Part shown: positions 39,560 to 50,200 of the stretch, piece after piece
Numbering within the stretch: position 1 is the stretch's first letter
Layout of the letters: each line of letters begins with the position of its first letter
DNA from: Myxococcales bacterium
GTDB lineage: Bacteria > Myxococcota_A > Polyangia > Polyangiales > GCA-016699535
Assembly (NCBI GenBank): GCA_016699535.1
Contig: CP064980.1
Span: 372,001-436,000 of the forward strand
DNA length: 64,000 bases
Direction: 5' to 3'
Translations under genes and position numbers: made by a program
The notes under the pieces: generated by a model
Seen by the model: the letters and a program-made list of their open reading frames with translations, nothing else
What the model was told of the DNA's origin: nothing
Database searches by the model: none

Positions 39560-41373
39560 ATGCTTATATCTCGCTACTTCCTTGCTCTGGCCATGGCAAT
39601 TCTGTCCTGCCTAGATGTTGCGCACGCGCAAGAAATGCCATCGACGGTCGGCAGCTCTTGGAACTGGCTCGGCCCAAACGCATGGAATACGTACGGGTGG
39701 GCCTTTGAAGATAACAACGCATGGGAAAACGAAATCAAACCAACGATTTCGGCCGCCTTAGCCGAACACCTCAGCAACATAAGTGTGCGCAACAGGCCGC
39801 AAAGGCGGCATGCGGTGCCGCAGCAGGTCTTCATTCCCGCCTGGGTAGTGTCCTCGGCGAGACTGTCAGCCATCGTGCATCGTTTTTTTGAGATCGCTCA
39901 AGAATTTGATGTGCCGCTTATTTTTAAAGTAACTGGGCTGGTTTGGTGGGATTACTCTGGCTGCCCCGCTTGCGGAACAACCTTTAGTTTCCAGAACGAC
40001 ATCGAATGGTGGGGTTGGGCGCAGGGAACCACTGCCGATCCACAGCACTACGTATGGGCCGAAAGCTCCACTCCCTCGCACCGATTTACCTGGCGTGCTT
40101 GGGGAAATGTTTTTGAGATTACGATCCCCCACCCTTATTTGACTCGGTGGTTTATCGTAACCGGGCGGAAACAAAACTTCGCGTACTCGCAAAAGCCATC
40201 GCTGAGGAACACCAAGCGCTTAGAAGCGAAGGCAAAGGTTATTTGTTTTGGGGTTTGACTCCCGATACAGAATCCGTGATTGGCCACAGTTTTCATTCGA
40301 TCGATCCCTCGAGTACAATAGGCGTTTCCAATACCTACGGTACCAACACCTATCGACTTCGCCACTGCCCATCCGATGTATTGAACTGTTTGCCGGCGAA
40401 ACCCTCCAATGTGTCTCGCCAAGCGTGGATCGAACAAAAGTCCAATGAATACTGGCGACCCAATGATTTTTTGAGCACCTTAATCCAAGCAAGCCAAGAC
40501 TATGCCAGCTGGTTGGCTGAGATTGCTCGCTCCGAAGGCATCCCACGTGAAAAAATCTATTCCCAAGGGGTATTTTTCACGCCCTACATGCATTCCGGGG
40601 TAGTCAGCGATTCAGCAGTGGCCAGCATACCATTGAACAACTACTCCGTTCCAAGTTACTCAATCTACACATCCGACATGGACAATTCGTCCATCCTTGA
40701 ACGTTTGTCACTCATCAAAGCCAGCTATCACGTTCAACGCTTTGCATTTATGGAATACTTTGACGATGGAGCGCCTTCGGAATGGAGCACTCATTTTCAA
40801 AACTTTGTAAATAACACAAGTATCCCTCATCTTAGTTATGTTAATGTTCAGAATCCACGCGATCAGCCGCAGCCCGATCGCGCCAATGCCGTGAACTTTA
40901 TCGCTGGCATCGCCGAACAACGCACGGACTCGGTATGCGGAAATGGGGTCGTGGAAGCCAACGAACAATGCGATACGCTTCCCTCCAATTATTTGAATCC
41001 ATACGAAGACCCTGTGTTACTCGACGGGGCCACTTGCGGTGAACTCGGTTTTGATACTGGAACACTCGGTTGCGCCAATTGCCTCTATGACACATCGCTG
41101 TGCGAACATTTGCCTGTTGATGAACCCGACCCACCACCACTGGCAGAAGATCCCGCAACGGAAGATCCAAACGAAAGCCCAAGTCCAAAACCAACCGTGG
41201 CGACGCCCCAACCACTCAATCGAAAGATAACCGGTTCTTGTACCGTGAACTCTTCCGCAACCGATCCCCCGCTCGTTGGGATTTTACATTTTCTTTTCTG
41301 GATTGTAGGTCCACTAGTTTGGCGACGCCGAACAAGGCCCCCAGTGACGAACTCCCAGTTAAAATCCGACTAA
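39560..41373 (+). CDS. secreted protein with DUF4215-type cysteine repeat and MYXO-CTERM-like tail, one frameshift
   Basis: Signal peptide MLISRYFLALAMAILSCLDVAHA-QE, then a large domain rich in aromatics (SWNWLGPNAW...). The first frame ends at 40258, and the protein resumes as DSVVYRNRAETKLRVLAKAIAEEH; adding one T to the TTT at 40137-40139 joins them (about 604 residues). Later it has CGNGVVEANEQCDTLPSN (DUF4215 repeat) and a Pro-rich spacer. The tail GSC...PPLVGILHFLFWIVGPLVWRRRTRPP has the motif, membrane helix and arginine cluster of MYXO-CTERM sorting signals. The main domain may be a glycosidase-like barrel (weak inference). Confidence 0.65.
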
Positions 41374-41776
41374 ACAAGCCAGAAATCGCCCGCTCTACCC
41401 CTGCATCAAAGCTAACTCAGCTGCTGGGAAGCGAAAACTGGCCGTGTAGCTTTCAAGACCGCTTACGGTTGTATCCAGAAAAAAAGCAGACTAATTCGCG
41501 CTGCGTGACAGCGAATCTCCAAAAACAAGGTCCCGCTTGTAGCGGATGCGGAAAATCTGTTGATCCTTTGCGCACAGCACAGGTCATCGCTTTTGAAGAG
41601 GGTTTCGCTTTTTTTGTTCGAATCCATGCCGGGAGCAAATCAGCGAAGCCGCCATGCGTAGCCGTTTTGAAGCAATCCCTTCGACTCGCAGCTCGCGATC
41701 GTATGGCCGGGTGACTCCGACTGAGGCACACACTCTTCAGCCGACTGCCTTCACCGCAGACGCTCAACGCCCTCAG
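41374..41776. other. 403-base stretch with no recognisable gene
   Basis: Several short frames are open but none resembles a known family. It directly precedes an IS91 fragment and is probably insertion-derived or decayed sequence. Confidence 0.45.
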
Positions 41777-41880
41777 GTCGATGTGAGTATTTGCCCATCC
41801 TGTGGCTGCACCATGAAAATTACCGAGTTTGTCGATGCTCAGGATGCCGCGGGCATACTCCGTGCCCCACCGGCACCAAA
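41777..41880 (+). mobile_element. IS91-family transposase remnant, C-terminal end
   Basis: Reads VDVSICPSCGCTMKITEFVDAQDAAGILRAPP, the zinc-ribbon-like C-terminal motif CPxCGGxMKI...I of IS91 transposases. It is a diverged copy of the fragment at 36203-36290. No complete element surrounds it. Confidence 0.55.
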
Positions 41881-42071
41881 CTTCGCTCCACAGCTATCGT
41901 TGCCCTTTGTGAGCTGATGCCCTCAGCCGCGATCCACCGCAGCGCGCTCAGAAAGATGGGCGCTAGAAGTTTCTTCTGCTACGATAACGTATCCTCCAAA
42001 AACGTGGCGACCTCCGCCTTCAGCCACCGAATATCCCTGCGCTCAGCCTGGACTCATCACATTCGCCCGGC

Positions 42072-42506
42072 TTGAAGACCACGCCTCGCAAGACAATCCC
42101 TTTTTTCAATTTCCTATGCGTACCTCATGCAGCCGTTGCTTCGGCGCTACGTGTCTCGCATCTAGGAAGCAACAGCATTGGTGCGGCGGGCTCGCTCAAT
42201 GCCAATGGAACCGCATGCTCGGGAGGCACGGACTCCTCAAGTTTCCCATTTAGCCTAAGTGCAACACAAGCTCAGTCGTTGCTTTTGTCCCTTGTAGCGA
42301 TTCGTTATTATAGCTTTACGCCTGGATCGGGATTTGTCGAGTACGAAGCCGAACTCTATGCGCATCCAGAAGTGCCGAACTACAACGGCAATCCTGGGGG
42401 AATGGCCATCGCATCACGTCTGGCGGATTCCGTTGGTGCCCAGAGTGTGTTGGGCAGCTTCAATGCCGATGTGGATTTGGCCGTCATTGCGGTGGAACTA
42501 AAATAG
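42072..42506 (+). CDS. hypothetical protein, probably 5'-truncated
   Basis: 144 residues, low complexity in the first half (NSIGAAGSLNANGTACSGGTDSSS), then a beta-strand-like C-terminal part ending NADVDLAVIAVELK. No signal peptide is convincing, although neighbouring island proteins are secreted, so the original start may be lost. Family not recognised. Confidence 0.35.
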   Translation: MKTTPRKTIPFFNFLCVPHAAVASALRVSHLGSNSIGAAGSLNANGTACSGGTDSSSFPFSLSATQAQSLLLSLVAIRYYSFTPGSGFVEYEAELYAHPEVPNYNGNPGGMAIASRLADSVGAQSVLGSFNADVDLAVIAVELK

Positions 42507-42636
42507 TAAGCCAAGTTCGGATGACTGGTATGAAACAGCAATTTATTGCTAACATTTTCACATATGTGAAAAGAAAACCCGTTGCGTTGTGTATAACTGC
42601 TGAATGCTTAGAAATTGTGAGCTATAATGTCTTGAT

Positions 42637-43679
42637 ATGTGGCTTCGTTTTTTGTTTCACTTGATCTTTGGTGTCCTGCTTGCGCTATCGACAGGCTGTG
42701 GCGGCGACAATGCTAAGAGCGACGATGCTGGAGTGGATGCTAATGACTGCGCCTTATTCGGTATCTGTGGACAGCCAGACGGAGGTTCGACGCTGGATTG
42801 CGGCTTATTTGAGGATGTTGATTCCTGTGGCGCCCAAAGCGCGAGTTGTTTTTGGTGTGAATCGCGGAACAGCTGCCTGGCGAACAGCGCCTATACAAGC
42901 TGTGAGAACAATACGGAGTGCTCTGCTCTTTCATTGTCTAGTTGCTCGAGCAATGAATCTTGCTCTTACTGTGAACGTACGGATAGTTGTGCTCAGCAGG
43001 GAAGCCCTGGTTGCCTATGTGCGGATATCGACGACGAGACAGCGTGCAATGCCACCAGTCATTGCAGTTGGTGTTCAACCAGTCGCGGTAGCGTTAATTT
43101 TCAGGCATGTTTGCGCGAGGATTTACCTTGTCTCAAACCACGCCGCGTATTTGTCTCGACCCGAACTGCTCGAAGCGGAACGGGTACTTTTATGTATAAC
43201 CCATTGCCGATAGCAGATGCGACCTGCCAAGCAGACGCTAACGATGCAAATCTCAACGGCAATTTTAAAGCCTTCTTGAGTACCACGGATTCTTTTGTCG
43301 GAGATCGGTTCTTCAAGTCCTATGTGCCCTATATGTTGGTGAATGGAACGGTGGTAGCTGACAATTGGAATCAATTTACGATGCTCTTTGTGGGCTTGTT
43401 GAACGGCAATATTCTATACGCCCCCATCGATCGGCATGCGACCGGAGGAACAAGTGTCAACTATCAGGTGATGACCGGTACCCCGTACGTAAATTTATCA
43501 TGTCCAAACCCACCGATGCAAAAAACGCCACCTGCAAAGACTACACGACGAACGGCACGGATGGTCAGCTCATCTATGGATGGAGCAGCAAACGCGATCA
43601 GGAGTTCGCTCAAGCTTTTCAAACCACGGGCTTGTGTAGCGCGACCTATCATTTCTATTGCTTCGAGCAGTTCGATTAG
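42637..43679 (+). CDS. cysteine-rich lipoprotein with DUF1554-like domain, one frameshift
   Basis: Signal peptide with lipobox LALSTGC, Asp-rich linker, a cluster of cysteines (about 45-175: SCFWCESRNSC, CSYCERTDSC, HCSWCSTSRG), then RRVFVSTRTARSGTG, the start of a DUF1554 domain. The frame slips at about 43490-43494 (AAATTT), and the proper C-terminus is MSKPTDAKNATCKDYTTNGTDG...SATYHFYCFEQFD, ending in the family's YCFEQ. In the other frame it runs on to 43725 with unlikely composition. About 347 residues restored. Confidence 0.65.
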
Positions 43680-43805
43680 TCGAGAACTTTGCATGTCTAT
43701 CGACATGATCGCGCCAGTAGATTAATCTCGGGCGAATGCACTAGCTAGCATCGACGCTGATCATATTCATGCTCAAACGACACCAAATTCAAGCAATATG
43801 ATATT

Positions 43806-44357
43806 TCACGATCGCATAACCTCTGCCGTTCCGATCGCTGCAGATGCGTCCTTGAGTTCTACTCCTGATGTTGCCAGTTTAGCAATGGCGGCAGCTCGCG
43901 TATGCACACCCAGTTTAGCACGAACGTGCTCGATATGAGTACGCACGGTGCTTGGACTGATGGCGAGCTGGGTTGCAATTTGTCGATTGGTAAGGCCTTG
44001 GGCCACAAGACGAATCACGCGTGTCTCGCACGGTGTGAGTGCGTTACGCACAGATGATTCCAAAACGGCAATCACGGCAACTTCATCTTCGATTCTCTCG
44101 CAAATAAGGCGAGCGTTGTAGCCATGGATGCTCACTTCTCGATCCAGAAACGCTGTGTTATTTTTGAATAATTTTGAGACGCATTGTGATGAACACACTT
44201 CAGATCGCAGAAGATCCGCACAGACTCGGCCTTGGCAGTTGCCCCACCTTAGGTGTGCAACGTGATTCGCGTTCACAATGACGCCATGCGGGTTGACGCG
44301 CAGAAGGGCAACGCTCCTTACAGAGTGTACTCGTTTAGGCGTGGTCGTGGCGTTCAT
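43806..44357 (-). CDS. LuxR-family transcriptional regulator
   Basis: 183 residues. An N-terminal PAS-like sensory region (about 15-100, with four cysteines) precedes a C-terminal LuxR helix-turn-helix (about 105-165: LTPCETRVIRLVAQGLTNRQIATQLAISPSTVRTHIEHVRAKLGV). No receiver domain is visible. It is divergently oriented to the radical SAM gene with a 122-base gap that contains a 26-bp palindrome, so it likely controls that gene and itself. Confidence 0.85.
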   Translation of the reverse strand: MNATTTPKRVHSVRSVALLRVNPHGVIVNANHVAHLRWGNCQGRVCADLLRSEVCSSQCVSKLFKNNTAFLDREVSIHGYNARLICERIEDEVAVIAVLESSVRNALTPCETRVIRLVAQGLTNRQIATQLAISPSTVRTHIEHVRAKLGVHTRAAAIAKLATSGVELKDASAAIGTAEVMRS

Positions 44358-44398
44358 TGTTGCTCACCTTCTATCACGATTGGCAATGGTGATGATGG

Positions 44399-44424
44399 GT
44401 ATATAGGTCAAATGACCGATATAC
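44399..44424. promoter_or_regulatory. 26-bp interrupted palindrome between LuxR and radical SAM genes
   Basis: Half-sites GTATAT-a-GGTCA and TGACC-g-ATATAC face each other around AA, with a single mismatched pair. It lies in the shared promoter region of the two divergent genes, as expected for a dimeric regulator such as the neighbouring LuxR-type protein. Confidence 0.55.
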
Positions 44425-44479
44425 AAAACTAGCAAAAGGGTGAGTATTTCTTTGTTTTACCTTTCTATTCGGAGAGCCT

Positions 44480-45763
44480 ATGCAGAGCCGTGAAATTCAT
44501 CCCTCAGATTACTATCGACTCCCCTGGACTTTGAACGACAATGTTCTTTGCTGGCTCGAGCCGACCAAGCGCTGCAACCTATATTGCGAGGGTTGCTATT
44601 CGCGCAACGATCCGAAGAGCGATAAGTCACTTGAACGTGTTCGGCATGATCTCGATGTATTCACGCAAAACCGACGTGTAGATAGCATCTCTATCGCTGG
44701 CGGAGAGCCTATCGTCCATCCCCATATTGTCGAGCTTGTTCGCATGATTCACGATGACTATCATCTTAAGCCTGTCATCAACACCAACGGTCTTGCCCTT
44801 ACACCGGAGCTGCTTCGCGAGCTTAAGAAGGCTGGTATCTACGGTTTTACCTTTCATATTGACTCAAGTCAGGGAAGGCCGGGTTGGAAAAACAAGAACG
44901 AGCTTGAGCTTTGCGATTTGCGCTTGCATTACGCGAAGATGGTTGCAGAGGCCGGGAATATTTGCGTGGCCTTTAATTCGACTGTTTTTCCGCATACCCT
45001 CGACTACGTCCCCGATCTTGTTGAATGGGCAGCCAAGCATGTCGACATCGTACACAACATGGTGTTCATTTTGTTTCGAACCTTACGTTCCAATGAGTTC
45101 GACTATTTTGCCAACGGGCAAAAAGTAAAGGCCCCGCAAGATGTGGTCTATTACGACCAAGAAAAGAATCCGAAGCCACTCAACGCTCGTGATATCGTAA
45201 GTAAAATTCGGGAGCGTTTTCCGGACTATGAACCTTGTGCCTATCTAGGGGGCACCAAAGATCCTGACAGTTTCAAATGGTTACTCGCTTCTCGGCTGAG
45301 TTCCAAGGAGCGCACTTATGGCTACGTTGGAAAGAAATACATTGAACTTGTTCAAAATGCGCATCATATGTTTGCCGGGCGCTATCTTGCCTACGTTCGT
45401 CCTTCGGCTTTGCGAAAAGGCCGAAGCATGATGTTTGCTTTTTCACCCTTTGATCGCGGCGTGCGCAAAGCAGCTCGCTCCTTCATGCGGCATGCCTTTC
45501 GTCATCCACTACGTGCAGCTTCTCCGGTACATTTTCAGTCCATTACCATCATTCAACCCATCGACATGCTTGCCAACGGTGAGGCCAATATGTGTGATGG
45601 CTGTCCCGATATGACCGTCCATAACGATGAGCTCGTTTGGTCCTGTCGTTTAGAAGAGCGCCTTCAATATGGCTGCTTTTTGCAAGCCGTTCCCAAGCTG
45701 GAGGAAAGTCCCTGCAAGCAAGAGGCTCTGAAGGTGCACGAGGTCCTTAGATGGCAACAGTGA
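44480..45763 (+). CDS. radical SAM protein
   Basis: 427 residues. The iron-sulfur motif CNLYCEGCYS (C32, C36, C39) is followed by the SAM-binding SIAGGEP motif and a partial TIM-barrel pattern (VINTNGLAL, FTFHIDSS). A C-terminal cysteine set (C372, C375, C389: MCDGCPDMT...WSC) suggests an auxiliary cluster, as in SPASM-type enzymes. A GGAGAG ribosome site precedes the ATG. The substrate is unknown. The regulator upstream is the only linked gene; no peptide substrate or partner is evident. Confidence 0.8.
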   Translation: MQSREIHPSDYYRLPWTLNDNVLCWLEPTKRCNLYCEGCYSRNDPKSDKSLERVRHDLDVFTQNRRVDSISIAGGEPIVHPHIVELVRMIHDDYHLKPVINTNGLALTPELLRELKKAGIYGFTFHIDSSQGRPGWKNKNELELCDLRLHYAKMVAEAGNICVAFNSTVFPHTLDYVPDLVEWAAKHVDIVHNMVFILFRTLRSNEFDYFANGQKVKAPQDVVYYDQEKNPKPLNARDIVSKIRERFPDYEPCAYLGGTKDPDSFKWLLASRLSSKERTYGYVGKKYIELVQNAHHMFAGRYLAYVRPSALRKGRSMMFAFSPFDRGVRKAARSFMRHAFRHPLRAASPVHFQSITIIQPIDMLANGEANMCDGCPDMTVHNDELVWSCRLEERLQYGCFLQAVPKLEESPCKQEALKVHEVLRWQQ

Positions 45764-46975
45764 GCGAAGCATACACGGACCAGAGAAAATCCCAGTTCAC
45801 ACTTGGAGTTGAGGTTGTTTCGTCTTTGGAGTTGGTTTGAAAAAAGAAAGAAGACGCGACCTAGACTCACCGCGGGCGCGAAAATCAAAGTGGGTGGACC
45901 TTCGACAAAGGCCCAGCGAAAGCCCAGTTCAGCGTTTCCCTGAAGATACCCGATGAGCCAACCTTCCGGAGCGGGCTCGTTGAGTGTAAGATTATGCGTG
46001 AGGCTAACTTCTCCCAGGCCAAGTTGCACATCCAGATTGGCGTAGGCGCGATTGATCCCACCACCCAAGTCTGTTCCAACTGCCAGCCCCGCTCCTCTGA
46101 AGCGACCATCGAAAAGAAATTCTTCAAGTACCAAGCCGTCGATATTGACTTGGTAGGGCTTTCAGTACGACATCAGGCCCACTCCAAAATAAAAAGGCAG
46201 CTGGGCACGACTCGGATTGTGAACCGCTGATGTCGAATCACTAGACTTATCATAGCGCACGCCCATGACGAGCATTTCGAATCCCGAGACGATTCTAAGC
46301 TTACTATCGGACAGTTCGCATTGCTCGAGATCACCCGATGCACCACGGTCCACCACGCACACCGGTCGCGACGGTCGTGTACTTGTATCAAACGCGCGCG
46401 GCTCGTAACGCACGATGGGCTCCTAGTGTTTGAAAATGGGAAAACCGATCATGCCAAGCAGCCATGCAGCTTGGGGGATGTACGAGCCCACTTGGGCAAT
46501 GCTCGGCGCAGCTCCGGTTCTTGGCCCGGATAGACCATTGGATTCGTAGTAGCCTTTGTGAATGTTAAGAAAATCAAAGAGGCGCGCTTGTGCGCTGATG
46601 CGCCAGGTCAAGTAGTTAGCCATGCTGATTTGAACGCTGGAGTAACCCTGCGGAAGCCAGGCACGGTATCCAAGCCCAAGTGTAATATCAAGCCCGGAAA
46701 TTTTTACCAAACCATCGCTTTGGTAAATCGCTTCGCACCGATGGCTGCGTTGTCTTTGCGCTTTTGAGCACAGGAGGCGGCGGCGCGGTGCTTGGCTTTT
46801 TCTTTTTGTCCACGGCTGAAGTTTGGGACTTGCGCGTCAGCTTTTGCTGTCTGGCTTTTTCGTTCGAGCGCTCAAATCCTTGTTCAACATGTTCGTGAAC
46901 ACGCTCTTTTAGAGTCTGGGCCTTGACAGTGTGATGACTAGCCACAAGAAAAACAGCGATAACAAAGCAACGCAT
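45747..46975 (-). pseudogene. outer-membrane-type protein gene, broken by two stops and frameshifts
   Basis: Starts MRCFVIAVFLVASHHTVKA-QT (signal peptide) with a lysine-rich spacer, then a frame shift near 46690-46710 into GLVKISGLDITLGLGYRAWLPQ. From there a single frame runs with an in-frame TAG (46423-46425) and TGA (46162-46164) between clearly continuous sequence, then GLVLEEFLFDGRFRGAGLAVGTDLGG and, after a slip in a poly-T run near 45840, SVNWDFLWSVYASLTVAI. Alternating hydrophobic patterns suggest a beta-barrel. Two nonsense codons make genuine decay the best explanation. Confidence 0.6.
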
Positions 46976-47008
46976 GAGCGCAGGACCAAGGGGACTTGGA
47001 TTGCTGGT

Positions 47009-47211
47009 GGATTCTAGGTGCTCTAGTCTCGGCAGATGGCGTTCAGAATGACGAGATGCTTACGCATGCACGCGGTGAGCGCCACTTTGGCAGATTTATG
47101 TTTTTCCATGCAGCGGTGATGAAGTGCTGCAACCGGACCTTGTTTGCTTCTGACGGCACATTGAGCCGCCGAAGCATGCACATCCGCTAAATGTCGTTGG
47201 CACCTGCACAA
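47009..47211 (-). mobile_element. IS110-family transposase remnant, C-terminal end
   Basis: Encodes AVRSKQGPVAALHH...MEKHKSAKVALTACMRKHLVILNAICRD, the last part of an IS110-type transposase. It matches the copy at 30983-31145 along about 160 bases. The two copies are in the same orientation and flank the island. Confidence 0.7.
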
Positions 47212-47233
47212 ATTGCTCTAGGCTTCTTCGCTC

Positions 47234-50200
47234 TTACAGGCCCAATCGCCCTAAGAACATGCCGCGGTTTCCGGTCGACGTCACTGGGCCTGGGCCAAAA
47301 TCCAGCGTGCTGTACAAATCTCCGCCTACATAAGCATGGGTTGTGCCAGCGGCCGCAATGCCTTCACTGTAATCCTGACTCACACCACCGGAGCCCACCG
47401 AGTAAAGGTGGTTGCCGTTGGTATCGAGCATCACCACAAAAACAGTAGAAGACGCTACATAGTTAGTCGGTCCGCCGCCGAAATCAACGGATCCATACAT
47501 TTCTCCGGAAAAGATAATATCATCGTTTGCATTCGATGTTACCCGCCTGGCTTGCTCGTAGGTGCTAGGCGATGCGGAATACATATGCGCCCACCGGTAG
47601 GCCCCGGCGGAAGTGTAGCTGGCAACAAAAATCGGATCCGAAGCGGGGCCGGTTACCACACCTCCCCCGAAGTCCATGCTTGCGTTCCCCGCTTTTCCTC
47701 CTGCGATTGTAACATTGCCCGAGGAATCAATGGTTGTGCCGTAGGATCCAATCCCGGAGGGCGTGGCATAGTTATTTGCCCACTGGTAGTTGCCGGTTTG
47801 ATCAAAACATACCAACAACAAATCCCATCCTGAAGGCGTGATAAGCCCGCCACCAAAATCGGTCGCAGCCTTGAGCGTTCCAGCGGCGCAATAAAGTGAT
47901 CCGCGCGCTGCAATCGAGTTCCAGTTGACGTTGGTAGAGCCGAAAGAGTTGCCCCAACGGTAACTGCCGTTGGTATCGAGGCTGACTAGAATTTGCCCAG
48001 CGGCCAGGGCCCCTCCTCCGAAATCTGCGGTGGCACCTGTGGTGACCACCTTGAAGAAAATGTTACCTGCAGAGTCTTCTGCCAAATCATTGAAGGGTCC
48101 GATGCTCACACTGGCATTGCCATAACGTTTGGACCAACGATGTGTGCCATTGCTGTCGTAAGAGGCTACAAAGGCATCCCAAAAGTGCCTAAGGAAGTCA
48201 GTGTGCCTCCCCCAAAATCCACTGAGCCATCAAACATGCCGCCGATATAAATGTTTCCACTTGAATCGCTGACGATGCGTGAAACATCGACTTTGGCACC
48301 GGCCGCTCCTATTCCAAAGGACCACTGATGATTGCCGTTGCTGTCGTATTTTGCAACAACAGTGTCGGTGCTTCCCACAAGAGGGATTGGGGCACCGCCC
48401 ATATCGGCCGAAGGCCCTTGGAAGGTGCCCGTCAGGTAAATAGTGGATGCATCCGGTGTCGAGATGCCTTTAAGTTTGGCGACCCAAGTACTTCCGATTG
48501 CACGGGTCCACGTTGAAGAGGCTGCCGCGGTGCACTGATTTGTGATGCAAAAACCACTCGCGCAGTCCGTTGCCGAATTGCACGATTGGCCCACTGCGCA
48601 AACAGCGCCGCATACACCGCCGCAATCGACATCTGTTTCGTCTTGGTTTTGCATGGCATCGCTGCAAGTCGCCGCGCTAGCTTGGCAAATATTGCCAGTG
48701 CACACGCCCGAAGTGCAATCACCACCCACAAGACAGGCAAGCCCATCCCCACAACCTCCGCAGATGCTGCCACCGCAATCGACATCTGTTTCGTCTTGGT
48801 TGGTAGCGCCATCAGCGCAAGTCGGTGCTTGGCAAACGTTACCAGTGCACACACCCGATGTGCAATCCCCTGCAACCGAGCAACTTTGCCCTGTGGCGCA
48901 GGCAGAGCATGTTGAACCACCGCAATCGACATCTGTTTCGTCTTGGTTGGTGATGCCATCACTGCAAGTCGGCGCTTGGCAGATATTGCCGGTGCACACG
49001 CCTGAGCTGCAATCGCCGGCCACCGCGCAGCCAGCGCCATCGAAACATGCGCCGCATGTGCTGCCCCCGCAATCGGTATCGGTCTCGTCTTGATTGATCA
49101 CGCCATCGGCACAGGTTGGCACTTGGCAAACGTTGCCAGTGCACACACCCGATGTGCAATCCCCAGCAACCGAGCATGAGTCTCCATCGGCGCAGGCAGA
49201 GCATGTTGAACCACCGCAGTCGACATCTGTTTCGTCTTGGTTGGTGATGCCATCACTGCAAGTCGGTGCTTGGCAGATATTGCCAGTGCACACGCCTGAA
49301 CTGCAATCCCCAGCAACCGAGCATGAGTCTCCATCGGCGCAGGCAGAGCATGTTGAACCACCGCAATCGACACCTGTTTCGTCTTGGTTGGTGATGCCAT
49401 CACTGCAAGTCGGTGCTTGGCAGACATTGCCAGTGCACACGCCTGAACTGCAATCGCTGGGCACCGCGCAGCCAGCGCCACCGGCGCAGGCGGTGCATAT
49501 CGATCCGCCGCAATCGGTGTCTGTTTCATCTTGGTTGGTGACGCCATCGAAGCAGGTTGGCACTTGGCAGATATTGCCGGTGCATACGCCTGAGCTGCAA
49601 TCTCCTGCAACAGAACAGCCTGCACCATCCACGCAGGCAGTGCATGTCGAACCCCCACAATCGATATCGGTCTCATCGCCGCTAAGCAGGCCATCCGTGC
49701 AATTGCTCGCACCGCATAATCCGTTTGTACATAGGTTTGAGTTGCAGTCTCCAGCGCTAGAGCAACCTTGGCCCACTGCGCAACCACCACAACTCCCGCC
49801 ACAGTCGATATCGGTCTCGTCACCATTGAGTTGACCATCGACGCAGGAAGGGTCAACGCAAGTCCTGTTGCTACAAAGTGCCGTCACACAATCAGAAGCG
49901 ACATTGCAACCCTGACCTTGAGCGCAAGCCCCACAGCCGCTGCCTCCACAATCGACGTCACTTTCGGTAAAATTTTGGATACCATCACTGCAGTAGGTAT
50001 CTACGTCCGTATCGTCCGGAACTCCATCGCCATCGCTATCGTTATCTAGGTAGTTTGGGATCCCATCGCCATCAAGATCACCATCTCCCTCGTCTGCATC
50101 GAGCAAACCGTCACCGTCGCTGTCGGTATCCAAGTAAGCCATATCACCATCTGCATCGACGTCGAATTCGCCCATGGCTGTTTCATCATCGACTTCACCG

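Noticed and set aside
41238..41714. Plus-strand frame of 158 residues overlapping the MYXO-CTERM gene end
   Set aside because: Starts inside the preceding gene in another frame, composition poor, no family; probably chance.
46162..46425. Programmed stop-codon readthrough or recoding in the outer-membrane protein gene
   Set aside because: Two different stops plus frameshifts in one gene among transposase debris point to decay rather than recoding; no recoding signal seen.
48542..49834. Two long plus-strand open frames (183 and 246 residues) antisense to the giant lipoprotein
   Set aside because: They run across the tandem repeats and mirror them (repetitive HTPELQSPATE-type text), which is expected for the antisense of DVDCGG repeats; no start site or family.
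48525..49992. CRISPR array
   Set aside because: Repeat units are 147 bp, contiguous, coding and without spacers; no cas genes anywhere in the window.
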